DNA of 64,000 nucleotides from Photobacterium sp. TY1-4 (GTDB lineage: Bacteria; Pseudomonadota; Gammaproteobacteria; Enterobacterales; Vibrionaceae): the NCBI RefSeq assembly GCF_025398175.1, contig NZ_CP099734.1, positions 2,294,001 to 2,358,000 of the forward strand, read 5' to 3'. The notes beneath the pieces are model-generated. The model was not told the origin of the DNA. It saw nothing but the letters and a program-made list of their open reading frames with translations, and made no database searches. Every line of letters starts with the position of its first letter. The first letter of the stretch is position 1. This document shows positions 1-9,526 of this stretch, piece after piece. Position numbers and translations under genes: made by a program.

Positions 1-840
1 GGCAATGTCATCCTGCAACAGGCCATGCAGTCGCGACCGCTGTCGACCTCGGAAACCCGGCGTCGGGCCAAAGCCCTGGAGCCGGTGCTGGGGGATCGCC
101 AGCTGGCCCGCAAGGCGGTCCAGATGGGCATTGACGGGCCGGTGCACCTCGACAGTTGGATGCTCGGCCAGAAAAAAGAACTCAAACCGGTGATGGAAGA
201 GTGGGACAATTACTACCAGGTGGGCAGTTTTCTACGTTCGATGCACGTGTGCGCCCAGCGCATTGCCGATCTGGTCAAGAGCCTGAAAAGCTATGCCCGC
301 CAGGATGATGAAACCTTCCACCAGGTCGACATCCATGAAGGGCTGGAAGATACGCTGGTGATTTTCGAAAATCGCCTGAAACGCCACCTCGTCACCAAAG
401 AGTATGCAACGCTGCCCCCCGTCACCTGCCAGCCCATCGCCTTGCAGCAGGTGTGGACCAATCTGATTGCCAATGCGCTGGACGCGGTGGATGAGCCCGG
501 GGAAATCCAGATCATTACCCGATTCACGCCTGGTACGGAAAGCCTGAGCCCCGGCAACCAAAGCGTGGATGTGATCGTCGAAGATAACGGCAAAGGGATT
601 GCCCCGGCGCAGCAGGAGAAAATCTTCGAACTCAATTACACCACCAAGCGTGAAGGCAACTTCGGCTTAGGCATCGGCTTATCAGTCTGTCAGCAAATTA
701 TCCACCATCACCATGGCCAGATCCGGGTTGAATCCGAGCCCGGGCAATTTACCCGAATGATTGTCACGCTCCCGCTGAACGGCGGCGTCTCCCGCCCCGG
801 GCCGGCAGCACATTCCACCGCGCCACAGGAGGCCCTATGA
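1..840 (+). CDS. Sensor histidine kinase, C-terminal part (5' end outside window)
   Basis: The frame is already open at base 1, so the gene starts upstream and only its C-terminal part is seen. Visible are the end of a DHp-like helix (an RIADLV..LKSYAR stretch near visible residues 87-100) and a full HATPase_c domain: the N box with N154 and N158, the G1 box DNGKG at 195-199, and the G2 box GLGIGLS at 222-228. The phosphoaccepting histidine is not recognisable and probably lies upstream. It should phosphorylate a response regulator, most likely the next gene, which it overlaps by 4 bp (ATGA). The sensory input domain is unknown. Confidence 0.9.
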   Translation, partial: GNVILQQAMQSRPLSTSETRRRAKALEPVLGDRQLARKAVQMGIDGPVHLDSWMLGQKKELKPVMEEWDNYYQVGSFLRSMHVCAQRIADLVKSLKSYARQDDETFHQVDIHEGLEDTLVIFENRLKRHLVTKEYATLPPVTCQPIALQQVWTNLIANALDAVDEPGEIQIITRFTPGTESLSPGNQSVDVIVEDNGKGIAPAQQEKIFELNYTTKREGNFGLGIGLSVCQQIIHHHHGQIRVESEPGQFTRMIVTLPLNGGVSRPGPAAHSTAPQEAL

Positions 841-1337
841 ACAAATATCTGATCCTTTGCGTCGATGATGAACGGGAAGTGCTCGACAGCGTCATCCATG
901 ACCTCAGCAGCCTGGAAGAGCATTTTGTCATTGAAGCGGCGGAATCGGTCGATGAGGCCAAGGAAGTACTGGCCGAGTCGATCGCCGATCATGTCCCGCT
1001 CGCCCTGATCCTGTGTGACCATATCATGCCGGGCGAAACCGGGATTGATTTCCTGATTGAACTGAAGCACTGGTCGGAAACCGAAACCTCTCGCCGGGTC
1101 CTGCTGACCGGCCAAGCCGGGCTGGAAGAGACCGTGCAGGCCGTCAACCAGGCCAGCCTGGACTATTACATCGCCAAACCCTGGGACGGCGATCAGCTCA
1201 AACAAGTGGCGATCGATCAACTGACCAGCTATGTCATTGAGCATGAAACGGATCTGATGCCCTGGGCCCGGGTGTTAGACACCAACCGGATCATGGCTGC
1301 GCTCAGTGATCGGCGCCTGTCACTGTCCGACCGCTAA
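837..1337 (+). CDS. Response regulator, single receiver domain plus short tail
   Basis: The 166-residue protein is a CheY-like receiver: acidic pair D10-D11, phosphoacceptor D61, T91 and K114 followed by PW, a signature common in KPW-type receivers of complex two-component systems. There is no DNA-binding or output domain, only about 35 residues after the receiver. Its ATG overlaps the kinase stop (ATGA) and a CAGGAGG ribosome site sits just upstream, so the two are translationally coupled. It may relay phosphate to another protein or act by protein contact; the target is not shown by the sequence. Confidence 0.9.
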   Translation: MNKYLILCVDDEREVLDSVIHDLSSLEEHFVIEAAESVDEAKEVLAESIADHVPLALILCDHIMPGETGIDFLIELKHWSETETSRRVLLTGQAGLEETVQAVNQASLDYYIAKPWDGDQLKQVAIDQLTSYVIEHETDLMPWARVLDTNRIMAALSDRRLSLSDR

Positions 1338-1413
1338 ATCACAGGCACCGCTTTGCGGGATCGGGTAAAAGTGTTATGTTTCTCACATAATCAGTTCCCC
1401 GAAACGGTGACCT

Positions 1414-2409
1414 ATGAAAGTTGCAGTCTTCAGCACAAAAAAATACGACCAGCAGTCATTCGAGCGCATTAATGCCCACTACCAGCATGAGTTGACTTAC
1501 TTTGAATTCCGGCTGACCGAGCAGACCGCCCGGATGGCGCACGGTTTTGACGCCATCTGTGCGTTCGTCAACGACGATCTGAGCCGTCCGGTGTTGCAAG
1601 TTCTGGCCGATCACCAGGTCAAGATCATTGCCATGCGCTGCGCTGGCTTTGACAAGGTTGATCTGGATGCGGCCGCTGAGCTGGGCATCCAGGTGGTTCG
1701 CGTTCCTGCCTATTCGCCGGAAGCTATTGCCGAGCATACCCTGGGCCTGATGCTCAGCCTGAACCGCCGGATCCACCGTGCGTACCAACGCACCCGCGAC
1801 GCCAACTTCTCTCTGGAAGGACTGACCGGATTCAACTTCTACGGGAAAACCGTGGGTGTCATCGGCACCGGTAAGATTGGCATCGCCACCATTCGTATCC
1901 TCAAAGGCCTCGGAATGAACATTCTGGCCTACGACCCGTATGAAAACCCGATCGCTCTTGAACTGGGTGTCGTCTACACCACCCTGGATGAGATTTATGC
2001 CCAGGCGGATGTGATCACCCTGCACTGCCCGATGACCGAAGAAAATTACCATATGCTTGATGCCGAAGCATTTGGCAAAATGCGCGACGGTGTGATGATC
2101 ATCAACACCAGCCGGGGTGAACTGCTTAACTCCAAAGATGCCATTGAAGCGCTGAAAAACCGTAAAATCGGCTCGCTGGGGATTGATGTGTATGAAAACG
2201 AAAAAGACCTGTTTTTCGAAGACAAGTCGAATGATGTCATCGTCGATGATGTCTTCCGCCGTCTGTCTTCCTGCCACAACGTCCTGTTCACCGGGCACCA
2301 GGCGTTTCTCACCGAAGAAGCGCTGGGGAACATCGCCGACACCACCCTGAACAACCTCAAGCAGTTTGAGGCCGGGCAACGCTCCGGCAACGAACTCATT
2401 CAGGCTTAA
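1414..2409 (+). CDS. ldhA: D-lactate dehydrogenase (fermentative, NAD-dependent)
   Basis: The 331-residue protein reduces pyruvate to D-lactate with NADH during fermentation. It has the D-2-hydroxyacid dehydrogenase layout: N-terminal substrate domain, Rossmann motif GTGKIG at 151-156, and catalytic R234, E263 and H295 (GHQAFLT context typical of LdhA). Length and full-length resemblance match enterobacterial and Vibrio LdhA. It stands alone, transcribed in the same direction as the two-component pair but 76 bp downstream of it. A GC-rich hairpin without a T run follows the stop (about 2415-2436). Confidence 0.93.
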   Translation: MKVAVFSTKKYDQQSFERINAHYQHELTYFEFRLTEQTARMAHGFDAICAFVNDDLSRPVLQVLADHQVKIIAMRCAGFDKVDLDAAAELGIQVVRVPAYSPEAIAEHTLGLMLSLNRRIHRAYQRTRDANFSLEGLTGFNFYGKTVGVIGTGKIGIATIRILKGLGMNILAYDPYENPIALELGVVYTTLDEIYAQADVITLHCPMTEENYHMLDAEAFGKMRDGVMIINTSRGELLNSKDAIEALKNRKIGSLGIDVYENEKDLFFEDKSNDVIVDDVFRRLSSCHNVLFTGHQAFLTEEALGNIADTTLNNLKQFEAGQRSGNELIQA

Positions 2410-2618
2410 TCCGATCCAGCGGGCGCAGACCCGCTGGCTCCCTGTATAATACGCTGAGTAACAATTCGCGCTACAGATCACATTTTTTTGTGATTTTTGC
2501 TGCATTTTTACCCGACCAATCGTCAAAATAATCACTTCTCATGGCAAAAATCTATGATTAGCCGGCTTTGTCCATTAAGATGCTCCTAATCTTTTGAAAG
2601 CTCCACGGACTAATTTTC

Positions 2619-3173
2619 ATGCGTAAAACATTTATTGCCACCGGCATCATCCTGGCATCACTTTCTTCGGTGGCTCACGCGAACAATCAAGCGACCATGA
2701 GTAACTTTAGTTACGACTACGCCGAAGCGCGTATTGGGATTAGCCCGCTGACTTATGGCGCAGGCTTTAGCAAGTCGATTCACCCGAATGCTCACCTGAC
2801 CGGCAGCATCGACACTGAGTTTGATAATGACTGGGATATGGCGTTCGGGGTCGGCTTCCACGCCCCGGTCAATAACTGGGCCGATATTACCGGTGAAATT
2901 AAAGCCCGCAATGCCAAAAAAGACGAAGGTCCCCTGAGCAGCTCAAGCGGCAAACTGGGCATGGAAGTCAACATTGGTGTCCGCCAGTGGTTAGGCCCGC
3001 AACTGGAAGTCGGCGGTCTGCTAGGCCACCTGAATATTGACGATAGCGAAAAAACCATCGGTTCGATTTATGGTCGCTTCCATGCCACCGAACTGTTCTC
3101 GATTGGTGTCCAGGCGCGCTTCAACGATATCTATGATGATCAAATCATGCTCACCACTCGCTTTAAATACTGA
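2619..3173 (+). CDS. Predicted small outer-membrane beta-barrel protein
   Basis: The 184-residue protein begins with a clear signal peptide (MRKT, hydrophobic core, cleavage likely after VAHA near residue 21). The mature part alternates polar and hydrophobic residues in short strands and ends in aromatic Y after F-K, as outer-membrane barrels do. About eight strands would fit the length. I do not recognise a named family; an OmpA-like or YfaZ-like small barrel is possible. It is a single-gene unit, followed by a strong terminator. Function unknown. Confidence 0.75.
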   Translation: MRKTFIATGIILASLSSVAHANNQATMSNFSYDYAEARIGISPLTYGAGFSKSIHPNAHLTGSIDTEFDNDWDMAFGVGFHAPVNNWADITGEIKARNAKKDEGPLSSSSGKLGMEVNIGVRQWLGPQLEVGGLLGHLNIDDSEKTIGSIYGRFHATELFSIGVQARFNDIYDDQIMLTTRFKY

Positions 3174-3202
3174 GTCGGTTATTTAAAGACTCAGTCGGTT
3201 TC

Positions 3203-3232
3203 AGGCACTTCCTGCTCCGGGAAGTGCCTTTT
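3203..3232 (+). terminator. Rho-independent terminator after the barrel protein
   Basis: A perfect 10-bp stem (AGGCACTTCC / GGAAGTGCCT) with a 7-base loop runs into four T residues, about 30 bp after the stop of the upstream gene. Confidence 0.85.
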
Positions 3233-3325
3233 CAGTGCGCAGTATCTTCGCAGAGCTGTACATCAGTACAACGCCATACCGGTCAAACGTCACGCCCAGA
3301 TTGTCTCAAATCCATCCTCACATCC

Positions 3326-4231
3326 TCAGCCGATTTCGCTTCTCAGCCAGCTCATAAACGCCTCGAATCGTGGCGACAATGCCATCTCACGCCGACAGAC
3401 AATGAAATAGCTCAGCGGTGACTGAACCGCCATCGCGAACGGCGCCACCAAGCGTTTATTGTCCAGCTGATGGGCCACAAATGACTGGCGCCCCATGGCG
3501 ACGCCAATCCCCTGTTCGGCCGCCTGCAGGGCCAAATCGGCCCGGTCGAAAGTGCAACCGGCCTCAGGCAACATCACGCCATGGCGTTGAGCCCAGTACT
3601 GCCACTCATCATTCTGGCCGGCCCGGGCCCAGGGAGCAGCGTCGTGTAGCAGCAGGCAGGCGCTGAGTTTCTCGGGATTGCCATACAGGTCATGAGTCAG
3701 CGCATACTCATGGCTGCACACCGGCAACATGCTTTCATCCATCAGTTTGGCAGTATGCAGCCCAGGATATTTCCCGTGACCGAAATAAATCGCGCAATCG
3801 AACGTTTCCGTCTGAAAGTCCACCAATTCATTGCGGGTCCGCAAATGGAACCGCAGCGCCGGGTACTGGTCGATAAAGCGTTTCAGTCTGGGCAACAGCC
3901 AGGTTTGCGCAAAGGTCGGCGGTACCGCAACGTTAAAATCACCACTGAGCTCCACGGTCTTCAAATCACGAATTTCGTGGGCAATGTCCCCGAAGTTATG
4001 GGCTACAACCGCTTTGAGCCGCTTGCCCTCTTCCGTCAACACCAATTTGCGCGGCTGGCGAATGAACAACTGTACCCCGAGGTTTTGTTCAAGGTTCTTG
4101 ATTTTATGGCTGACGGCACTTTGGGTCAGGCACAGAATTTCTGCGGCCCGGGTAAAACTCATTTGATCGGCTGCAATCAAAAAGCAGTGGAGTCCGGACA
4201 GCACTTGACCCGTCAGTTTTGGTAGTTGCAT
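3326..4231 (-). CDS. LysR-family transcriptional regulator (GcvA/DsdC-like)
   Basis: The 301-residue protein has an N-terminal winged helix-turn-helix (residues about 12-70; SFTRAAEILCLTQSAVSHKI) followed by a LysR substrate-binding domain (about 97-300). The helix region and effector-domain layout resemble the GcvA/DsdC/AmpR group. The usual target of such a regulator is a divergent neighbour, but the neighbour behind its start is convergent tfoY-like DNA rather than a metabolic operon, so its target and ligand cannot be inferred. The start follows an AT-rich leader without a strong ribosome site. Confidence 0.88.
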   Translation of the reverse strand: MQLPKLTGQVLSGLHCFLIAADQMSFTRAAEILCLTQSAVSHKIKNLEQNLGVQLFIRQPRKLVLTEEGKRLKAVVAHNFGDIAHEIRDLKTVELSGDFNVAVPPTFAQTWLLPRLKRFIDQYPALRFHLRTRNELVDFQTETFDCAIYFGHGKYPGLHTAKLMDESMLPVCSHEYALTHDLYGNPEKLSACLLLHDAAPWARAGQNDEWQYWAQRHGVMLPEAGCTFDRADLALQAAEQGIGVAMGRQSFVAHQLDNKRLVAPFAMAVQSPLSYFIVCRREMALSPRFEAFMSWLRSEIG

Positions 4232-4349
4232 AAAGGGCTAATTTTTATGATGAAATTGTTGCCATCATACAATAAAAAAGACCACCGACATACGGTGGCC
4301 AGATTCTGAAAGCCAGAAAAGGAGATAGTGCACTGAGTATTGGTTTCGC

Positions 4350-4937
4350 TTACTCGAGCGACTGGAGCAAATGTTGTTTCCGCTCTTCTTCAAGCAAGGT
4401 CCAGTGGCAGCCCTCAATCGCGCCGGCAAACATCCAGAGCAATTTGAGGTCAATGTCCTTACCGTGGGAGTGTCGGACTTTTCGGTAGACTTCGGCAGCG
4501 CCGAGGGAAACAAAGCTACTGACATCCGGGATCCCTGCTTTCTTCACCATCCGCTCCAGCGTCAAGCGCATATTGGGCAGATCTCGTAGACGCTTCCCCT
4601 GAGAAGAGGATTTCTGGGCTTTTTCTTCTGTAGACAGGCGAATCGACTCGCGAATGATCTCATCACACAGCACCCGATCCTGAAGGTACAAATACGTAAT
4701 ATCGTAGTAATTCACAATGGCCGTTGTGCTCCGCTTGATGTGTTTGAATTTCTCGCATCCCAGCGAGGCCAGTCGGCCATCCAGTGTTTCACCGCCGCGT
4801 AAAAACATCGACTGCTCGGTCAGGATGGCGTACATGGCCCCATGGATGAAAATTCCTGTACCACCAAACATGGAACGTTTTTCATACTTGCCAAATTCGC
4901 GCAAATAATTAAATAAGTCTTCCTTGATCGATTGCAC
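4350..4937 (-). CDS. tfoY: TfoX/Sxy-family regulator, most like TfoY
   Basis: The 195-residue protein has both halves of the family: the TfoX N-terminal domain with RSMFGGTGIF near residue 21, and the C-terminal domain with LRDLPNMRLTLERMVKKAGI starting near 117. NYYDIT in the middle and the length fit vibrio TfoY better than TfoX, but this paralogue call is from memory. Family members steer competence, type VI secretion and motility in vibrios. The start is GTG, supported by GAGGGGA seven bases upstream. Vibrio cholerae tfoY has a c-di-GMP riboswitch leader; none is visible here. Confidence 0.82.
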   Translation of the reverse strand: MQSIKEDLFNYLREFGKYEKRSMFGGTGIFIHGAMYAILTEQSMFLRGGETLDGRLASLGCEKFKHIKRSTTAIVNYYDITYLYLQDRVLCDEIIRESIRLSTEEKAQKSSSQGKRLRDLPNMRLTLERMVKKAGIPDVSSFVSLGAAEVYRKVRHSHGKDIDLKLLWMFAGAIEGCHWTLLEEERKQHLLQSLE

Positions 4938-5229
4938 AATCTTCCCCTCGCTAACCGTGAAAAGTTCGTTTAAGTAGCCGTAAATTCAAGCAAAATCTTT
5001 CGATGCAGAGACAATGACACAGCGGTTATATATTGTCCACATATGAAACCATGAACACTTGAAACTGAGATTTTCGGCATATTATACGAGGCGAAATAAG
5101 TTAAATGAGACAAAATTTACCCCAAATGATGTGCTGACCGTATAATTCACAGTCAACACAATAAGTCCGAACATCCCTGTCGTGTATCTGCCGCCTGACG
5201 ACTATGGTTATTAATAGGGAGGAGATGAT
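4938..5229. other. Divergent intergenic region tfoY / LON-domain gene
   Basis: This 292-bp AT-rich stretch separates two divergent genes. It has a TATAAT-like hexamer oriented towards tfoY (about 5078-5086) and a GGGAGGAG ribosome site for the LON-domain gene at its right end. I searched both strands by eye for the conserved GEMM-I c-di-GMP riboswitch core and did not find it. Confidence 0.45.
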
Positions 5230-5829
5230 ATGGCTGACATCGCACTGTATCCGTCATCCAAGCACCTATTGCCAGAGGGGCGGTTAGAACTTTCGATCAC
5301 CGAAGAGCGGTTCATACGGATGATCAAACAATCTCTGGCCGGGGAACGATGTTTTGCGCTTTGTATGCTGAATGAATTCGAAACCCATGATGATGTGAAG
5401 AAAATTCCGGCCATCGCCACCGAAGCAAAGATTGTCGACTTCAATGCCGATGAGAATGGTTTGCTGAGTATCATCGTCGAAGGCGTCCGGCTGATCCGGA
5501 TCCTGTCGATTGAAATTGATGAAGACGGCCTGCTGCATGGGCCCAGCCAAGCCCACCCACAGTGGCCAGAAGCCGAGATTGACGACAAAACGGCTTGCCT
5601 GGCAGATAAACTCGAGCTGTTTTATCACACCATGCCGGAAGTCGGCGCCCTGTTCCCCACTCCAAATTTGCACAGCCTGACCTGGGTATGCCTGCGCTGG
5701 CTTGAAGTCCTGCCGCTTGAAGTCCATTACAAGCAGCTGCTGCTCACCCAGGAGACGGTAACGCTGGCCACCCGATTCTTGCTTAAATTACTGGATACAG
5801 ATGCCGAACCATCAACAGAGCTGGCATAA
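5230..5829 (+). CDS. LON N-terminal (substrate-binding) domain protein, no protease
   Basis: The 199-residue protein matches the Lon substrate-binding domain: LYPSSKHLLPEGRLELSI at the start corresponds to the usual FPL..VLLPGG.L.L.IFE.RY motif, followed by the small beta barrel and a helical bundle. There is no AAA+ ATPase or Ser-Lys protease domain, so it is a stand-alone LON domain as in many proteobacteria. A GGGAGGAG ribosome site sits directly upstream. Role unknown; a substrate- or partner-recognition function is inferred from the domain only. Confidence 0.82.
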   Translation: MADIALYPSSKHLLPEGRLELSITEERFIRMIKQSLAGERCFALCMLNEFETHDDVKKIPAIATEAKIVDFNADENGLLSIIVEGVRLIRILSIEIDEDGLLHGPSQAHPQWPEAEIDDKTACLADKLELFYHTMPEVGALFPTPNLHSLTWVCLRWLEVLPLEVHYKQLLLTQETVTLATRFLLKLLDTDAEPSTELA

Positions 5830-5934
5830 AGATCGAAAAAATTCGAACTATTTGACTATTTTTGCCCATCAATACTGTCTATCAGACAGCGCTCAAGATA
5901 GAATCTTATCTTCAATTTCAATCAAATAACCATC

Positions 5935-6858
5935 ATGGCACACGTATCTTTTTTCTGGCTCAAGCCGGAGAATGACAAAATAGTCAAAGGCATACAGTCC
6001 GAGTTCTGCGCACGGGTAAAAGACGCGATCGCCAACAATCGCCTGAGCCTGCCACCGATCCCGGAAGTCCTTGCCAGACTTCAGCGGCTCTGTGAACTGG
6101 AAGACACCACCATTCGTGATGTGGCTGATGTCCTGCTCGACGACCCGGGCATTGCCGCTTCAATGATCAAAATTTCCAATACCATCATGTTCAACCGCCG
6201 CAACGTGGTTTGCCATGACATCCAAACGGCTGTCAGCCGGCTCGGGATCATGCGGGTGCGCGATATTGTGACAGCAAAAGCCATCGAAGATCTCAAGACT
6301 TATGGCCATTTTGACAGCCGGTGTAACCAGTTGCTCCAGCAAAGCGCTTTGCGTTCAAGACAGCTCGCAGCCACCATGGCGGTCATCAGCCAGGGCTTGC
6401 TGAGTCATCCGGACAGCACGGCACGGATCGAACCGGAAAAAGCCTTGCTGGCAGGCCTATTTGCCGACATCGGTTTATTCAGTCTGATTCACGAATATCA
6501 GGCCTATCTGGAAAATGGCAACTACCTGGACCTGAACGTCGCCAAGTTCGTGTTTGAACATTGCTGCCAGGACGCCAGCTTGCTGATCCTCCGGCACTGG
6601 GGCTTTGATGATGATTATCTGGAAGTTGCCTGCAACACCAGCATGCCTTATCGCCAGCAACAACCGGGGACCCGTTACCTGGATATCGCCCGGATGGCCA
6701 ACCATTTGCTGATGTTCAAAAGCAATGACGAGGCCATTGACGATCACCATGTCGAACTGGACCTGGCCGGGGCCGACATCATGTATGACCTGACCAACAT
6801 GCCGGAAGCTGAATTTAACCAACAGTTACGCGACGTCATTAAAGAAAGTGGATTCTAA
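5935..6858 (+). CDS. HDOD-domain protein
   Basis: The 307-residue protein carries an HDOD domain at about residues 35-240 (LPPIPEVLARLQRLCELEDT.., DDPGIAASMIKISNTIMF). This is a degenerate HD-type fold; the metal-binding histidine-aspartate pair of true phosphohydrolases is not evident (LFADIGLF at the corresponding site), so it is unlikely to be an enzyme. HDOD proteins usually act as signalling or scaffold proteins in motility, biofilm or stress pathways. It lies 105 bp after the LON-domain gene and may share its transcript. Confidence 0.88.
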   Translation: MAHVSFFWLKPENDKIVKGIQSEFCARVKDAIANNRLSLPPIPEVLARLQRLCELEDTTIRDVADVLLDDPGIAASMIKISNTIMFNRRNVVCHDIQTAVSRLGIMRVRDIVTAKAIEDLKTYGHFDSRCNQLLQQSALRSRQLAATMAVISQGLLSHPDSTARIEPEKALLAGLFADIGLFSLIHEYQAYLENGNYLDLNVAKFVFEHCCQDASLLILRHWGFDDDYLEVACNTSMPYRQQQPGTRYLDIARMANHLLMFKSNDEAIDDHHVELDLAGADIMYDLTNMPEAEFNQQLRDVIKESGF

Positions 6859-7041
6859 TCACCGCACCGCCATCAAAAACCTTTGATAGACAGCGGCTTA
6901 TATTGACCTCTTCTTTCTGATACTGATAAGCTGCTTGTTTCATGGAATGAAAGCAGCTGATTGCCCTGGGTGATACCTGGACAAGCGATTCCCCCTCTCC
7001 CGACCCAATCAGCGTTGACCCCAACGATCGTAAGGATGCAC

Positions 7042-7941
7042 ATGTTTTCAGGAATGCTCTATATCTTCCTTCCGCTGGTGATCGGCTATCTGATCCCGGT
7101 GCACAAGGGATCCGTCATTGAGTTTATCAACGTCCAAACCAGCCGCCTGGTGCTGGTGATCCTCGGTCTCATGGGCCTCAGCCTGGCCGGACTTGATAAC
7201 CTGGGACAAAACCTGAGCCAGATTCTCACCTATACCACGGTGTTCTTCCTGACCATCAGCGGATGCAACCTGCTGGCCCTGCCCGTGATCGATAAACTAT
7301 GGCCGACCGAGACCAGTCAGGATCATCGCCGGCTGCCATTCGGCAAAATGATGATGGAATCCGTGAAGCTGATCTTCGTCGTCGCCGGCGGCTTGCTGGT
7401 TGGCCTGCTGTCCGGTATTGAACTGGGCTGGGTCGATCAGGCCAGCGAGATCATCCTGCTGTTGCTGCTGTTCCTGATTGGGATCCAATTGCGCAATAGC
7501 GGCATGACCCTTCGGCAAATCCTGTTGAATAAAAAAGGGATCACTATCGCACTGGTCATTGTAGCGACCTCCCTGCCGGGCGGTGTCATCGCTGCGGCTA
7601 TCCTCGGGATCCCGCTCACCCATGGCCTGGCCATGGCTTCCGGTTTTGGGTGGTATTCGCTGGCCGGGATCCTGATGGGAGATGGCCTGGGGCCGATTTT
7701 CGGTGGCGCCGCATTCCTCAACGAGCTGCTGCGCGAACTGGTCGCCCTGACGCTGATCCCGGTCGTGATTGGTCGCTATCCCAGCACTGCTATCGGATAT
7801 GCCGGCGCAACGGCAATGGACTTCACCTTACCGGTCATCCAAAACTGCGGCGGGATCCGCTGCGTCCCTGTTGCCATTGTCAGCGGGTTTATTCTCAGCT
7901 TGCTGGTCCCATTTCTGATGCTGTTCTTCCTGTCGCTCTAA
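7042..7941 (+). CDS. lysO: L-lysine exporter LysO
   Basis: The 299-residue polytopic protein (about eight membrane segments) matches LysO/YbjE along its whole length, including IGIQLRNSGMTLRQI, LAMASGFGWYSL and ATAMDFTLPV. It exports lysine, and toxic analogues, from the cytoplasm. I start it at the ATG giving MFSG, as in E. coli, with TAAGGA upstream; an in-frame ATG lies 6 bp earlier and the frame is open for a further 75 bp. I saw no lysine riboswitch in the 183-bp leader. Confidence 0.92.
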   Translation: MFSGMLYIFLPLVIGYLIPVHKGSVIEFINVQTSRLVLVILGLMGLSLAGLDNLGQNLSQILTYTTVFFLTISGCNLLALPVIDKLWPTETSQDHRRLPFGKMMMESVKLIFVVAGGLLVGLLSGIELGWVDQASEIILLLLLFLIGIQLRNSGMTLRQILLNKKGITIALVIVATSLPGGVIAAAILGIPLTHGLAMASGFGWYSLAGILMGDGLGPIFGGAAFLNELLRELVALTLIPVVIGRYPSTAIGYAGATAMDFTLPVIQNCGGIRCVPVAIVSGFILSLLVPFLMLFFLSL

Positions 7942-7960
7942 ACACGTAAACGGCAACACC

Positions 7961-7985
7961 AAAAAGGGAAGCCGAAGCTTCCCTT
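7961..7985 (-). terminator. Terminator of ptsG
   Basis: Read on the minus strand, a 9-bp stem AAGGGAAGC / GCTTCCCTT with a TTCG loop is followed by five T residues, 29 bp after the ptsG stop. It lies between convergent lysO and ptsG and may also slow transcription from lysO. Confidence 0.88.
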
Positions 7986-8013
7986 ACTGATTGCGATCAA
8001 GACAAACCATCAG

Positions 8014-9441
8014 TTAGTGATTGCGGATCCACTCATCCATGTCCGACTTCAGGTTGTCCGATTTAGTCCCGAAAATCGCCTGCACACCACCACCGGCAAC
8101 CACGACCCCGGCTGCGCCGAGTTTTTTCAGCTCTTCCTGATCGACCTTATCGATACTGGCAACAGCCACACGCAGGCGGGTAATGCAGGCATCCAGGCCG
8201 GTAATGTTGTCTTTGCCGCCAAAAGCCATCACCAGGGATTGTGCCAGTGCTGTACCCGTCGCCATTTCACCTTGCTCTTCGTCCGCTTCACGGCCCGGCG
8301 TTTTCAGATCCAGGGCACTGATCACCACTCGGAACACAACATAGTAAACAATGGCGTAAGCTACACCCAGAACCACCAGCAGCCCCATATTGTCAGCGTT
8401 TGGTGACTGCACCACAAAATCAATAAAGCCGTTGGAGAACGTATGGCCGTGCACCACGCCCAGCATATTGGTCAGGACATAGGCAAACCCTGCCAGCAGC
8501 GCGTGGATCACGTAAAGAACCGGCGCAATAAACAGGAAGGAGAATTCAATCGGCTCGGTGATCCCGGTCAGGAACGACGTCAGCGCCGCAGACAACATGA
8601 TCCCGCCGACTTTGGCACGATTCTCCGGCCTCGCCGAATGCCAGATTGCAATCGCCGCCGCCGGCAGACCGAACATTTTGAACAGGTACCCCCCGGCCAG
8701 CTGACCGAACCCGTTCCCGGCAGCACGGGAGGCATCATCCGCGGTCAGGAAGCAGGTCATAATCCCGTTCACCACCTCACCGGACTTATTCACACACTCA
8801 CCTGCTTCGTAAAAGAACGGTACATTCCAGATGTGGTGCAAGCCAAATGGGATCAGCGCACGCTCGACCACACCGTAAATCCCGAAAGCCGTCACCGGAT
8901 TCTGGTTTGCGGCCCAGTCAGAGAAAGCGGCAATACCGGCACCGATTGGTGGCCAAATGAAAGAGAGCACAATACCCAGGGCAATGGCACAAAAGCCGGT
9001 GATAATCGGCACCGAACGCTTCCCGGCAAAAAAACCGAGATAGTCAGGGAGTTGGATTCGATAAAATCGATTAAATGCCCACCCGGCCAGGCCACCGACC
9101 AGGATCCCGCCCAGCACACCAGTATTGATTTCATCAACCCCGTAGGCACCCGCCATCACTTTCAGCGTGGCAACCATGATCCCGTAACCAACAATCGCGG
9201 ATAACCCGGCGACACCGTCATTGTTGGTGAAACCCAGGGCCACACCAACGGCAAACAGCAATGCCATTTGGCCGAACACTGAGCCGCCTGCCTGCTCCAT
9301 CAGATGAGAGACAATATCCGGCATCCAGCTAAAGTTCGCTGCCCCGACCCCCAACAGAATACCTGCGACCGGCAGAACCGAGACGGGCAGCATCAGCGCC
9401 TTACCGACTTTCTGCAGGTTCGCAAAAAGGTTCTTAAACAT
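8014..9441 (-). CDS. ptsG: PTS glucose-specific EIIBC component
   Basis: The 475-residue protein imports glucose and phosphorylates it to glucose-6-phosphate using phosphate from EIIA-Glc. The EIIC membrane domain spans residues 1 to about 370 ([12 protein letters not shown] motif of the glucose family), followed by a linker and the EIIB domain with phosphocysteine C419 in [10 protein letters not shown]. The start [19 protein letters not shown] and the AGGAGC ribosome site are nearly those of E. coli. No EIIA domain is attached. It is a monocistronic gene with its own terminator. Confidence 0.96.
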   Translation of the reverse strand: MFKNLFANLQKVGKALMLPVSVLPVAGILLGVGAANFSWMPDIVSHLMEQAGGSVFGQMALLFAVGVALGFTNNDGVAGLSAIVGYGIMVATLKVMAGAYGVDEINTGVLGGILVGGLAGWAFNRFYRIQLPDYLGFFAGKRSVPIITGFCAIALGIVLSFIWPPIGAGIAAFSDWAANQNPVTAFGIYGVVERALIPFGLHHIWNVPFFYEAGECVNKSGEVVNGIMTCFLTADDASRAAGNGFGQLAGGYLFKMFGLPAAAIAIWHSARPENRAKVGGIMLSAALTSFLTGITEPIEFSFLFIAPVLYVIHALLAGFAYVLTNMLGVVHGHTFSNGFIDFVVQSPNADNMGLLVVLGVAYAIVYYVVFRVVISALDLKTPGREADEEQGEMATGTALAQSLVMAFGGKDNITGLDACITRLRVAVASIDKVDQEELKKLGAAGVVVAGGGVQAIFGTKSDNLKSDMDEWIRNH

Positions 9442-9459
9442 AGTGTGCTCCTGAATGAA
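9442..9459 (-). promoter_or_regulatory. ptsG ribosome-binding region resembling the SgrS pairing site
   Basis: On the minus strand the bases before the ATG read TTCATTCAGGAGCACACT. From memory, E. coli ptsG has ACTCAGGAGCACTCTC at the same place, the segment that the small RNA SgrS pairs with. The shared CAGGAGCAC core is more than a Shine-Dalgarno needs. Regulation by an SgrS-like RNA is inference only. Confidence 0.4.
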
Positions 9460-9526
9460 ACTGTTTTAGTTAGATATCAAGTCAGTGCAAGCCAACTATC
9501 CCCCGTAGTCATAATGCTAGCACCAC

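Noticed and set aside
2468..2500. CRP site in ATCACA-T6-TGTGAT upstream of the barrel gene
   Set aside because: The half-sites are in the wrong order (TCACA..TGTGA) for CRP; it is better read as a weak AT hairpin with a following T tract.
6859..7041. Lysine riboswitch upstream of lysO
   Set aside because: The conserved lysine-riboswitch core segments are not recognisable in the 183-bp leader.
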